Shown here: piece by piece, positions 25,619 through 34,167 of the stretch
Numbering within the stretch: the first letter of the stretch is position 1
How the letters are laid out: the number at the start of each line of letters is the position of its first letter
NCBI GenBank assembly: GCA_964557005.1
Contig: CAZKYI010000001.1
Coordinates: forward strand, 372,001 to 436,000
Length of the DNA stretch: 64,000 bases
Direction: 5' to 3'
Source of the DNA: JBECKS01 sp964557005
Lineage (GTDB): Bacteria > Pseudomonadota > Gammaproteobacteria > Pseudomonadales > JBECKS01
Program-made: the position numbers and the translations under genes
Notes under the pieces: model-generated
The model's database searches: none
What the model was told of the DNA's origin: nothing
What the model saw: the letters and a program-made list of their open reading frames with translations, nothing else

Positions 25619-25664
25619 AGGAATGGTAGTAGAGAGCAACTATCGCAGCAAGGGGCGATTCAGA

Positions 25665-26354
25665 TTAAAACAACAGCGGAAGCAGCAGGGCACTGAGTAT
25701 GGCGGTGATGCTCATTGAGACAATGGCATAAGCAGCGACTTTTCTGTTTTGCTCTATGGCATAAGCACTGCCGATAATATGTGCACTCAAACCCAGTGTA
25801 ATGCCTTGCGCTCTGGGGTCTGTTTCCTTGCTCAGTTTGAACACCAAAGGCGCAAACAACACGCCCACCACACCTGTAATAATCACAATCAGGGCGGCAA
25901 GAGAAGGCAGTGCAGAAATTTCTTCACTGATAACCAGGGCAACAGGCGTTGTCACAGATTTGCTCACCAGGCTCAGCCAACTGGCATGATTGACCCCTAA
26001 CAAATGCGCGATGAGCAGGGTGATGCCCACGGTGAATGCGCCAGCCAAAATCAGCGTCAGCAAAATAGCAGGGAGTACCTTGCTTACACTTTTAATGTGC
26101 TCGCTTAAGGGCACCATCAAGGCAATGGTGAGTGGTGCCAGCATCCAGCTGAGTAATTGCGTGCCTTGTTGATAGTGTTTCAGAGAAATATTGGTATTCA
26201 GCAGCAACAGAATTAACACAGGTGTCGCGATTAACATGGGTTGAAGTAAGACGTTGTTGTTGAAACGAATAAACAACGTGCGTGCAGCAAAATAAATTAC
26301 GCAGGTGAGTATCAGGCAGAGCAGTGCTTCCCATGAGTTGGGCAAAGATGTCAT
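25665..26354 (-). CDS. lrgB: LrgB/CidB family membrane protein
   Basis: This 229-residue polytopic inner-membrane protein has about six to seven hydrophobic helices and the family core SKSVTTPVALVISEEI followed by GLSAHIIGSAYAIEQN. LrgB-type proteins pair with LrgA/CidA. They have been linked to control of murein hydrolases and, in several bacteria, to export or uptake of small organic acids such as pyruvate or glycolate. Here lrgA lies immediately upstream with a one-base gap, so the pair is certainly co-transcribed. They sit directly behind an acyl-CoA dehydrogenase gene, suggesting co-regulation with acyl-CoA metabolism. Confidence 0.9.
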   Translation of the reverse strand: MTSLPNSWEALLCLILTCVIYFAARTLFIRFNNNVLLQPMLIATPVLILLLLNTNISLKHYQQGTQLLSWMLAPLTIALMVPLSEHIKSVSKVLPAILLTLILAGAFTVGITLLIAHLLGVNHASWLSLVSKSVTTPVALVISEEISALPSLAALIVIITGVVGVLFAPLVFKLSKETDPRAQGITLGLSAHIIGSAYAIEQNRKVAAYAIVSMSITAILSALLLPLLF

Positions 26355-26355
26355 A

Positions 26356-26763
26356 TTATTTCTCTGGAAAAATTTTTATCGCAAAGCGAAAGATAAAGGG
26401 CGTGGCAAACAAGGTCAGTACCAGCCCAATCACAAGCGCGAGAATGATTTTTATACCATCGTCCAGCAGTAACTGTTTATGCGCGAGAACGCCCACACAA
26501 CTTGGCAGAATGAACAACGGTAATAGAGGTAAAAAGAAATCGCTTGAGCGCGTGATTAAAAAAGGAAGACCTTTGTTGATGATGGAAAGCAGCGTCAAAA
26601 AAATCAGAAACAGCATCATCGCGGAAATCACAGGCGGGAAGGGCAGTGTTTGAAATACACCGAATTGATGCAGCTTTTGGGCAGCAAACAAAAACAAAAC
26701 AAACACCAGCAACCCTGGCAGTGCGAACACGAAAGATAACAAGGTGTGTTTGATTTTTGGCAT
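26356..26763 (-). CDS. lrgA: LrgA/CidA family holin-like membrane protein
   Basis: This 135-residue membrane protein with four hydrophobic helices contains the LrgA core GLPFLITRSSDFFLPLLPLFILPSCVGV-like stretch (residues about 63-90). It is the partner of LrgB. ATG 26763 lies four bases after the stop of the acyl-CoA dehydrogenase gene, with GAGGCGG inside the end of that gene as a possible ribosome-binding site. An in-frame GTG seven codons earlier (26784) would overlap the upstream gene. Tight spacing on both sides points to a three-gene operon. Confidence 0.87.
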   Translation of the reverse strand: MPKIKHTLLSFVFALPGLLVFVLFLFAAQKLHQFGVFQTLPFPPVISAMMLFLIFLTLLSIINKGLPFLITRSSDFFLPLLPLFILPSCVGVLAHKQLLLDDGIKIILALVIGLVLTLFATPFIFRFAIKIFPEK

Positions 26764-26767
26764 TTTT

Positions 26768-28552
26768 TTAAAATTCCGCCTCACTCATCTCCATTAAATT
26801 AGCTGCACCTGATTTTATGCAAGTAACATGCATATCACAGCGTGGCAGAATGCGTTCAAAGTAAAAACGACCTGTGTGTAATTTTGCTTTCATGAAATCG
26901 GAACTATCACCACTGGCAATTTTGTGCTGCGCAACTTTCATAATATGCAACCAGAAATAGGCATAACTCACATAACCGGAATACATCAGGTAATCAACGG
27001 AAGCTGCGCCGACTTCTTCAATGTCTTGCATCGCCTTGCCGCCAATAAAACCGGTGATGTCTTGCCAGCCTTGCACACGCGCTGCCAGTGTTTGCGCAAA
27101 GGGTGTTAATTCACCTTCACAGCTTTCACACAGGTGTAAAATTTCAGGGGTAAAGGCTTTCAACAATTCACCACCGGTTTTTAATACCTTTCTGCCCAGC
27201 AAATCGATAGCCTGAATGCCTGTTGTCCCCTCATAGATTGCTGTTATGCGTGCATCACGCAGATTTTGCTCCATGCCCCATTCGGCAATGTAGCCGTGTC
27301 CGCCAAATACCTGCATGCCGAGGCTGGCAGATTCAATCGCCACTTCGGTGGTAAAAGCCTTGCCGATGGGTGTCAGCAAACCTAACAATTCGGTAGCAGC
27401 GGCGCGTTCCTGTTCATTACTGGAATAACGCGCACGATCAGCCACCTGTGTTTCATAATGAATAAACGCACGGCCTGCTTCTGCAAAGGCTTTGATGGTG
27501 AGCAGCATTCTGCGCACATCGGGGTGAACAATAATCGGGTCGGCAGCGCCTTGTGGATTTTTGATGCCTGACAGTGAGCGCATTTGCAAGCGCTCTTTGG
27601 CATAAGCGACAGCACCCTGATACGCTTTTTCAATATGGCAAAAACCTTCGAGGGTTACGCCAATGCGTGCAAAATTCATAAAGGTGAACATGCAATTCAA
27701 ACCGCGGTTTTCAGGGCCAATCAAATAGCCTGTCGCACCATCGAAATTCATCACACAGGTTGCGTTACCGTGAATGCCCATTTTGTGTTCCAGCGAGCCA
27801 CACTGCACGGCATTGCGTTCGCCTGCTTCACCTGCCGCATTCAAAATAAATTTGGGCACGATGAATAATGAAATCCCCTTGGTGCCAGCAGGTGCATCGG
27901 GCAGACGCGCCAGCACAATATGAATAATGTTTTCAGCTAAATCATGCTCGCCTGACGAAATAAAAATCTTGGTGCCACTGAGTTTGTAGCTGCCGTCAGC
28001 TTGTGGTTCTGCTTTGGTTTTGAGCATACCCAAATCGCTTCCGCAGTGTGGCTCTGTTAGGCACATGGTCGCAAGCCACTCACCATTCACCAGTTTGGGA
28101 ATATAAAGTTGTTTTTGTTCGTCGGTGCCGTGTTCAAGAATGGTTGCCTTGGCACCGCCTGCCAAACCCGGATACATATTCCATGCGTGATTGGCCTGCC
28201 CGAATAATTCCGAGACCATCGTTTCCATCGAAGCAGGTAAACCTTGTCCGCCCCATTCGGTGGGTGCTGCAAGCGAAGGCCATCCACCCGCAACGTATTG
28301 TTGGTAGGCTTCCTTGAAACCTTGCGGTGTGGTCACAATGCCATTTGCAAGTGTGCACCCTTGTTGATCACCGATTTTATTTAACGGTGCAATCACCTGC
28401 TCGGCCAGTTTTGCTGCTTCTTCAAGAATGGCATTTTCCAAATCCACTGTGGCTTCTTCAAAACCTGACAGGCTTTGGTAATGCGCGGGAAAGTTGAGAA
28501 CGTCGTTACGAATAAATTTAATTTCTGCAAGCGGTGCTTTGTAATGGGTCAT
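26768..28552 (-). CDS. Acyl-CoA dehydrogenase, DmdC-type (long form)
   Basis: This protein of about 594 residues is an FAD-dependent acyl-CoA dehydrogenase of the long class typified by 3-methylmercaptopropionyl-CoA dehydrogenase and FadE5-like enzymes. It begins MTHYKAPLAEIKF, the usual N-terminus. It has the FAD/substrate motif MCLTEPHCGSDLG, FGGHGYIAEWGMEQNLRDARI with YEGTTGIQA, and a C-terminal helical extension of about 120 residues absent from short acyl-CoA dehydrogenases. It introduces the trans-2 double bond in beta-oxidation. The frame is open to 28720, but the upstream part has no family similarity. It is divergent from a second acyl-CoA dehydrogenase gene. Confidence 0.9.
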   Translation of the reverse strand: MTHYKAPLAEIKFIRNDVLNFPAHYQSLSGFEEATVDLENAILEEAAKLAEQVIAPLNKIGDQQGCTLANGIVTTPQGFKEAYQQYVAGGWPSLAAPTEWGGQGLPASMETMVSELFGQANHAWNMYPGLAGGAKATILEHGTDEQKQLYIPKLVNGEWLATMCLTEPHCGSDLGMLKTKAEPQADGSYKLSGTKIFISSGEHDLAENIIHIVLARLPDAPAGTKGISLFIVPKFILNAAGEAGERNAVQCGSLEHKMGIHGNATCVMNFDGATGYLIGPENRGLNCMFTFMNFARIGVTLEGFCHIEKAYQGAVAYAKERLQMRSLSGIKNPQGAADPIIVHPDVRRMLLTIKAFAEAGRAFIHYETQVADRARYSSNEQERAAATELLGLLTPIGKAFTTEVAIESASLGMQVFGGHGYIAEWGMEQNLRDARITAIYEGTTGIQAIDLLGRKVLKTGGELLKAFTPEILHLCESCEGELTPFAQTLAARVQGWQDITGFIGGKAMQDIEEVGAASVDYLMYSGYVSYAYFWLHIMKVAQHKIASGDSSDFMKAKLHTGRFYFERILPRCDMHVTCIKSGAANLMEMSEAEF

Positions 28553-28673
28553 GTGCATTCTACGTTGGGTTGATGGAGAAGGACGAAACGCTGCGAATTG
28601 TACTGGCTTGCATGCACCTTGCAATGCTGTTGTGCACGCAGGCAAAGCGGGGTTTTGTAGCTTGCAATTAAAT

Positions 28674-28690
28674 AGTGGAAGTGCTCCACT
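28674..28690. repeat. Small palindrome in the divergent acyl-CoA dehydrogenase promoter region
   Basis: AGTGGA and TCCACT flank five bases in the 207-bp gap between the two divergent dehydrogenase genes. It could be an operator for a fatty-acid-responsive repressor, but it matches no consensus that I can name. Confidence 0.3.
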
Positions 28691-28759
28691 GATGCCGCTT
28701 TTGGCCAGTGCCAGAAGCACCTTGACCAGTTATTTATTTACCAATCATCGAGACAAGCT

Positions 28760-30013
28760 ATGTACGAATTTAATGAAATGCAAACCATGATTCGCGATCA
28801 GTTCCGCAATTTTGTTGAGAAGGAAATTCGCCCGAATATTGATGACATCGAATACAACGGTGTGCCTCCCTATGATTTGTTGCGCAAAATGTTCAAAACC
28901 TTTGGTATGGATGTCGCAGCCAAAGCGCAATTTGAAGCAAGAATTGCAAAAGAAGAAGCGATTGCACGTGGTGAAGTAGCGGCAGATAAACCCCAAAAAG
29001 AAAAAGATGCAGAAGACCCAATGGCAGGCATGATGGCCGCTATGACGGTGATTCCGATTATCGAATTAAGCCGTGTCGCCACTGGTTTGGTGACTGCGAT
29101 GGGCGTTTCAATGGGATTAACTGCCAGCGCGATTCAAAGCAAAGGCACGCTTGCGCAAAAGAAAAAATATGTTGGTGATTTGCTGACTATGGAAAAAATC
29201 GGCGCGTGGGCAATTACCGAACCCAACTCAGGTTCAGATGCCTTCGGCAGTATGAAAGCAACCGCCAAACGTGATGGCAAGGGCGGTTACATTCTCAACG
29301 GTAACAAAACCTTTATTACCAATGGCCCCTTTGCCGATACCATCGTGTTCATTTGCAAGCTTGATGAAGAAGGTGTCGCGCCACAGGATCGCAAAATTGT
29401 GTCCTTTATTCTTGAGAAAGGCACACCCGGGCTGGTGCAGTCGGCACCCTTCAAGAAAATGGGGATTGGCTCTTCCCCCACAGGTGAGCTGTTCCTCAAT
29501 GATGTACGGGTGGGCGCAGAACAGTTGATGGGCGAAAGCGAAGATGGTTATGGCAAAAGCGGGGCGAAAGGTTCCTTCCTGCAAGAGCGCTCGGGTGTAG
29601 CGGCGATGGCCTTGGGCATTATTGAACGCGCTCAGGAGCTGTGCATTGAATATGCCAAAACCCGCGTACAGTTTGGCCAGCCGATTGGGCAATTCCAGTT
29701 GATTCAGTTGAAACTGGCCAATATGGAAGTCGCACGATTGAACGTCGAAAATCTGGTGTTTCGCTATGTCGAGATGATGATGAATGGCGATTCAGACAAA
29801 ATGACGCTTGCCCAGGCTTCGGCCATGAAACTGTATTCTGCTCAGGCGGCCATGCAGGTGACCAGCGAGGCCGTGCAGATTTTTGGTGGCGCAGGCTACA
29901 TGCGTGAAACCCGTGTTGAGCAACTGATGCGCGATTCCAAGATTCTCCAGATTTATGGTGGTACTGACGAAATCCAGATTACCCATATCGCCAGGAATTT
30001 GCTGGAGGGGTAA
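28760..30013 (+). CDS. Acyl-CoA dehydrogenase (short form)
   Basis: This 417-residue FAD enzyme has WAITEPNSGSDAFGSMK (FAD/substrate loop), FGQPIGQFQ, FGGAGYMRE and the C-terminal IYGGTDEIQITHIARNLL. It contains a charged Lys/Glu-rich insert at about residues 68-90 (ending EKDAEDPMAG) followed by a Met-rich stretch before the usual helix. That insert is not part of the classical acyl-CoA dehydrogenase core. It is divergent from the long acyl-CoA dehydrogenase. The precise chain-length specificity is unknown. The next gene follows after 298 bp on the same strand. Confidence 0.9.
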   Translation: MYEFNEMQTMIRDQFRNFVEKEIRPNIDDIEYNGVPPYDLLRKMFKTFGMDVAAKAQFEARIAKEEAIARGEVAADKPQKEKDAEDPMAGMMAAMTVIPIIELSRVATGLVTAMGVSMGLTASAIQSKGTLAQKKKYVGDLLTMEKIGAWAITEPNSGSDAFGSMKATAKRDGKGGYILNGNKTFITNGPFADTIVFICKLDEEGVAPQDRKIVSFILEKGTPGLVQSAPFKKMGIGSSPTGELFLNDVRVGAEQLMGESEDGYGKSGAKGSFLQERSGVAAMALGIIERAQELCIEYAKTRVQFGQPIGQFQLIQLKLANMEVARLNVENLVFRYVEMMMNGDSDKMTLAQASAMKLYSAQAAMQVTSEAVQIFGGAGYMRETRVEQLMRDSKILQIYGGTDEIQITHIARNLLEG

Positions 30014-30311
30014 CCCGCTAACCATTTATCCACAAACCACAGCAGGTAGTCAGCTTCTTGGTGGTATTTGTCTTTACAACAATATGGCAATTTGTCTAGA
30101 CTGCCTGCGTGGAACCTCGTTTTGAGCACGCGTAGCTAAAAGTAGAAGAAGTACAAGAATAAAGCGTGTATCCGCTCAGGCATCAGACAGGTAAATCGGA
30201 AAGTCGCAGGACGCGAACCAGGATGGTGCGTTGTCAGTTGTTGATATAAATAAAGTTAATAAGAAGTCCAAATAAGAACTTAACTGCGAAGTCCAAAGCC
30301 CGGAGCTCACT
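30014..30311 (+). other. 298-bp leader upstream of the giant lipoprotein gene
   Basis: This gap contains a perfect DnaA box match (30026-30034, probably chance) and, at about 30172-30246, a segment that looks like structured RNA. ACAGGTAAA, GGAAAG, GGACGCGAA, CCAGGATGG and GTTGTC occur in the order of conserved words in cyclic-di-GMP-I (GEMM) riboswitches. However, the spacing between the last blocks is shorter than in that family. Two copies of AAGTCCAAA-like sequence (30267-30275 and 30291-30299) precede the start codon. Confidence 0.3.
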
Positions 30312-33300
30312 ATGTTCACCTACACTGCGATGGTTCACTCTCTGAAATCCAAAGCTGGTCTGTTTAAATTTCCGCTGCTCTTGAGTGTAGTCTTTCTGGC
30401 CAGTTGCGTAGGCAATGTGGAATGTAAAGTCGATTTTGCGGACGAAAATATCGATGACATTAACTGTTTTAACCCTTTCCCAGATGCCAAACCGGTTAAA
30501 TATGTTCTACCCAAAGCAGGTGAAGTTTATACACCCGCGACCGTTGCCTTTGAAATAGAATTTCCTAACGGCATACCTTCCGGCGTTGCGATTAGAATCA
30601 ATGGTGCAGAGGTACAAAACGATTTTGTGGCCGATGGCAACTTTCTGAAAGTGCCTGTGGTCAGTTCCGGAGCCAGCCCTCTGGTTTGGGGTGCCTTGCG
30701 CGATGGTGCAAATACTTTTCAGGTAACCAACCCCGTGAAAGGTTTATATACCTTTTATCTTGATTTTGAAGATCCCCGTATTCATGTTTTATCCGTGAAT
30801 GACGGCTGGAATGGCGTTACCCGAAAAGTCTGTCGTGGTGGCTGGAATGCGGGTAATCCTCCACATACCCGTTGTACCGGTTATAACAAAAACAACGCCG
30901 CGAGCACTCAGGAAGTTAACGGCTACAATGTTGCGCGGGTGTATTACCCCTATCCCAAACGTGGCAATGTGATTGTAGAAGGCTATGTGGAAGGTGAAAA
31001 TTACGCATCTGTTTCATCACTGCGTGTGGGTGTTTCCCGTATTGATAGTAATGGAGTCAAGCAGGCTTTAGCGGTAAATGGCTCGAATATGTATGCGATT
31101 CCAGGCAGAAGAATCACCAATGGCACTGCCGTAAACGGCAGCACCTTTGAACTGGATTTTGCTTCTGCACAGTTCCCCGCCAGAGGCCATGCACCGGTTA
31201 TCAGCCTCGGTAATATGGAAAGTGGTACTTGCCCGTCACCTGCTATACCTATGGGTACTGGTACGTTAGTTGGAGGAAATAATTACTGCTATGGTGCCAC
31301 TTCGAATGGCTGGGTTGCATCGGGTGCAGGTTTGGCGGCATCGGGTTCTGCATTTGGTCCGGTGGTTCCCGAAGGTACTTATGTGATGTTTTTACAAGGT
31401 AATACCAGTTGGGCTTCCAGAACATTTACAGTACCGGCAGATGGTAACTATGTGTTTTCTTTTTACGCCATGCAGAGAGGTGGTAATCAGCAAGTACTGT
31501 CTTTGAGCTTTAAGGAAGGTGCTGGAGCTGAAACCGAAATCGCCAAAATACAGGCCACATCGAGCACTCCGGAAGGCTATTCATTCAGGCTGAATAATCT
31601 GGATGCAGGCACCAGCTATACCCTCAAGTTTGCCGGTTTGAACCCGTATGGTGGTGACAACACCATGTTTCTCGACTACTTCAGCTTGACGCAAGGCTTT
31701 GATTTTTACGTGAATGCCCATGACACGGGTAACCACGATACCAACTACGTTGAAAACGAAGGCGACAGCATTCGCTTTGATGTGTGTAAAACCGTGATTG
31801 GCACCAATACCTATGCCACCAATCAGTGTTCATCCAGGGAATGGTTAAGATCGAATATTCCCCTGAGCCAGGCACGCTTGAATAAGGGTGGCGGTTTTAG
31901 CATTGCTTTTGACCAGGTGAGCTTTTTAAGCACGGGTGAAGGCGTTATGGATTTGGTTACGCTGGTAGAAATGGGAGATGGTACAACCAATGATGGTGTC
32001 ACGATCAATGGCTTGATGGTTATGCCACCCAATGCTGCTGACGAAGGCATTTTCCTGAGCCTGCCTAACCAACCGAACAATAACACTGCAACACTGAGAG
32101 TGGATGCAATACTGGATGTCCGTCTTGATATTCACTATTCCGCCAGTTGGTTGAGCTGCAATATCAGAGGTACAAAAACAGAAACACACAATAGCGTCAA
32201 TTACAATCGTGTAGGTAGAGTGGTTTATCGCGCTAATGTGAATTTGAGCGTGGATGGTAGTGGTAATACGGTGGTGAATATCACCGGAGATGATATGACC
32301 TTGGGAAGCATTGATGCCTGTGGTATTGGTGTTGGAACTTTGGTTGATGCGGCCAAGGGCGCCATTTTGCCAATTATCAGAGGCAGCGTAGGCGGTGTAT
32401 TTGCCAATGACTTGCCGACCACACGTGTGAAAATTGGTATTACCACGCCACTGGGCAGTGATTTAGGGCCGTTTTATATGCCTGTGCAGCCGATGATGGC
32501 GAGATTTAATGGTTCAACCAAGACTGGTGGTGTTGCTAATCCATGGGATCAAAAGTGGGTGTTGGATTTTGGTGTACATATGAGAGGAGTTAGCCCTGAG
32601 TATATCCCTCCGGCAAATAGACCCAAGCGCAATGTTGCTTTGGGAACCACCTATTCAGGTAATGTGCTCAAACCAGCGGTACTGAATTTTAAACCTGGCA
32701 AGAATGAAGCCAGACACGGAACCAGTTTAGGGGTATCGGTGACAGAAGATTTTGTGAACCAGTTATTTTTAGGTTTGTGGGAATCAGGCTTGCTGTACAT
32801 TGATTTTGATGTTGCCAGCCCGGGCATGAACAACCCCTTCCTCACTAACGTCAATTTTGCATTTGCGAGTACCCAGCCTTGGCAGGTGGATGTGATTGAT
32901 ACCATCAGTGCTTCACAGCCCAACTTCAAAATCACCATTCCAGATTTGCTGATTAACTTTACCGGTGATCGATATTTTCCGAAGCCGACTTCTGCGCAAT
33001 GTACTGCCAATGGTCAGGCTTCGAATTGTACTTATCTAAAAGATTACGAATTTGCACGAATGCTGGGTGATGTGGTGATTTATTCAGAGCTGACGGCTTC
33101 TCCGGATGGACGCTCACTGCGTTTAAGAATGACTCAGGCACTGGAGATTGACGTAACCGAAGTAAGTTCAGATTGGGATGGCACCACCGAAGAACAGTTG
33201 GCAGCTGCGCTGGATCAGGTGTTCACCTTCCTGACGGGTGGTATGGTGGTGGATATACCGTTCCCTGAAATTCTGTCATCGGTGACGAAGATTACGGGGG

Positions 33301-34052
33301 TAGAGACGGATGATGATGCGATTTACCTGACGATAGATGTTTATAGTGCGAAGCTGTATCCCAAGGGGCCGTATGTAACCATGCGTGACCCATACTTAAT
33401 GGCAAATTCACAGTTGTGTCATGGCGGAGCATGGGCGCAACTACAGAATGGCGATTTATCAGAAGCGGGTGGTGGTTTTCATGTATGCCCAACAATTACA
33501 ACCAGAACTACGAATCTGGGTGCTTGTTCTAATAACCATGTTCACAGTGGGAGTTATCTCTCTGGAAATACTGATCATTGCCATCGTTATGATAATACCA
33601 GTTGGAGTTCAAACGCATATGAATGGGGTTTTGGTTTTTATACCCTGAAGGCAAATACAATCACACAAGTGGCACTGGATGCTCGCAACAATGCGTGCTG
33701 CGACACTCGAGCTAATAACATCATGTTACGTTTGTATGAAGGAAATACACTGAAAGGCACTTATGGGCCTTTTGCGGGTACGGGTTTTGGCGAGCGTGTT
33801 CTTGATATTCCCAATGTAGTTGCCAACAGGCTTGAGTTTTATGTGCCTATTAACACAGGGGATGCTTACTATGCCAAGCCTCCTCGCTATCGTGTTGAGC
33901 CAACTCCTGCAGGCTGGATTGATGGGGTTTCGGGAGATGCGGGAAATATTGTAGCTGAAGCTACCTTCCAGGCCGTTAATGGTATAGGTAGAACGGGTGG
34001 TGGCGAAAGAATTATCAATTTTGCAGAGGTCGTTATTCGTATTGCAGATTAA
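30312..34052 (+). CDS. Giant (1246-residue) surface lipoprotein, unknown function
   Basis: The N-terminus has a signal peptide ending LLSVVFLASC (a lipobox, Cys near residue 32), so the mature protein should be lipidated. The remainder is beta-rich with many Gly/Asn/Thr residues. A region at about residues 300-460 (from CPSPAIPMGTG to FLDYFSLTQGFDF) looks like a jelly-roll or carbohydrate-binding type module. Later parts are rich in Asp, Gly and paired cysteines. I cannot assign a named family. An in-frame Met at residue 7 is an alternative start. A strong terminator follows, so it is probably monocistronic. It borders the AT-rich cluster of other lipoproteins. Confidence 0.8.
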   Translation: MFTYTAMVHSLKSKAGLFKFPLLLSVVFLASCVGNVECKVDFADENIDDINCFNPFPDAKPVKYVLPKAGEVYTPATVAFEIEFPNGIPSGVAIRINGAEVQNDFVADGNFLKVPVVSSGASPLVWGALRDGANTFQVTNPVKGLYTFYLDFEDPRIHVLSVNDGWNGVTRKVCRGGWNAGNPPHTRCTGYNKNNAASTQEVNGYNVARVYYPYPKRGNVIVEGYVEGENYASVSSLRVGVSRIDSNGVKQALAVNGSNMYAIPGRRITNGTAVNGSTFELDFASAQFPARGHAPVISLGNMESGTCPSPAIPMGTGTLVGGNNYCYGATSNGWVASGAGLAASGSAFGPVVPEGTYVMFLQGNTSWASRTFTVPADGNYVFSFYAMQRGGNQQVLSLSFKEGAGAETEIAKIQATSSTPEGYSFRLNNLDAGTSYTLKFAGLNPYGGDNTMFLDYFSLTQGFDFYVNAHDTGNHDTNYVENEGDSIRFDVCKTVIGTNTYATNQCSSREWLRSNIPLSQARLNKGGGFSIAFDQVSFLSTGEGVMDLVTLVEMGDGTTNDGVTINGLMVMPPNAADEGIFLSLPNQPNNNTATLRVDAILDVRLDIHYSASWLSCNIRGTKTETHNSVNYNRVGRVVYRANVNLSVDGSGNTVVNITGDDMTLGSIDACGIGVGTLVDAAKGAILPIIRGSVGGVFANDLPTTRVKIGITTPLGSDLGPFYMPVQPMMARFNGSTKTGGVANPWDQKWVLDFGVHMRGVSPEYIPPANRPKRNVALGTTYSGNVLKPAVLNFKPGKNEARHGTSLGVSVTEDFVNQLFLGLWESGLLYIDFDVASPGMNNPFLTNVNFAFASTQPWQVDVIDTISASQPNFKITIPDLLINFTGDRYFPKPTSAQCTANGQASNCTYLKDYEFARMLGDVVIYSELTASPDGRSLRLRMTQALEIDVTEVSSDWDGTTEEQLAAALDQVFTFLTGGMVVDIPFPEILSSVTKITGVETDDDAIYLTIDVYSAKLYPKGPYVTMRDPYLMANSQLCHGGAWAQLQNGDLSEAGGGFHVCPTITTRTTNLGACSNNHVHSGSYLSGNTDHCHRYDNTSWSSNAYEWGFGFYTLKANTITQVALDARNNACCDTRANNIMLRLYEGNTLKGTYGPFAGTGFGERVLDIPNVVANRLEFYVPINTGDAYYAKPPRYRVEPTPAGWIDGVSGDAGNIVAEATFQAVNGIGRTGGGERIINFAEVVIRIAD

Positions 34053-34072
34053 AGGCTAATTAGAGTAATAGA

Positions 34073-34109
34073 AAACCCATGCAAGAATTTTCCTGCATGG
34101 GTTTTTTTT
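34073..34109 (+). terminator. Strong intrinsic terminator after the giant lipoprotein gene
   Basis: An 11-bp perfect stem (AAACCCATGCA and TGCATGGGTTT) with a 10-base loop is followed by a run of T residues. Confidence 0.92.
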
Positions 34110-34167
34110 ATGTTTGAATAACGTGTAGGGAATTTTTGTAAAGGACATATCAAGAGAGTAAACGCAT

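Noticed and set aside
30026..30034. Perfect DnaA box TTATCCACA
   Set aside because: One or so perfect 9-mers is expected by chance in 64 kb. There is no cluster, AT-rich unwinding element or dnaA/dnaN context, so there is no origin here.
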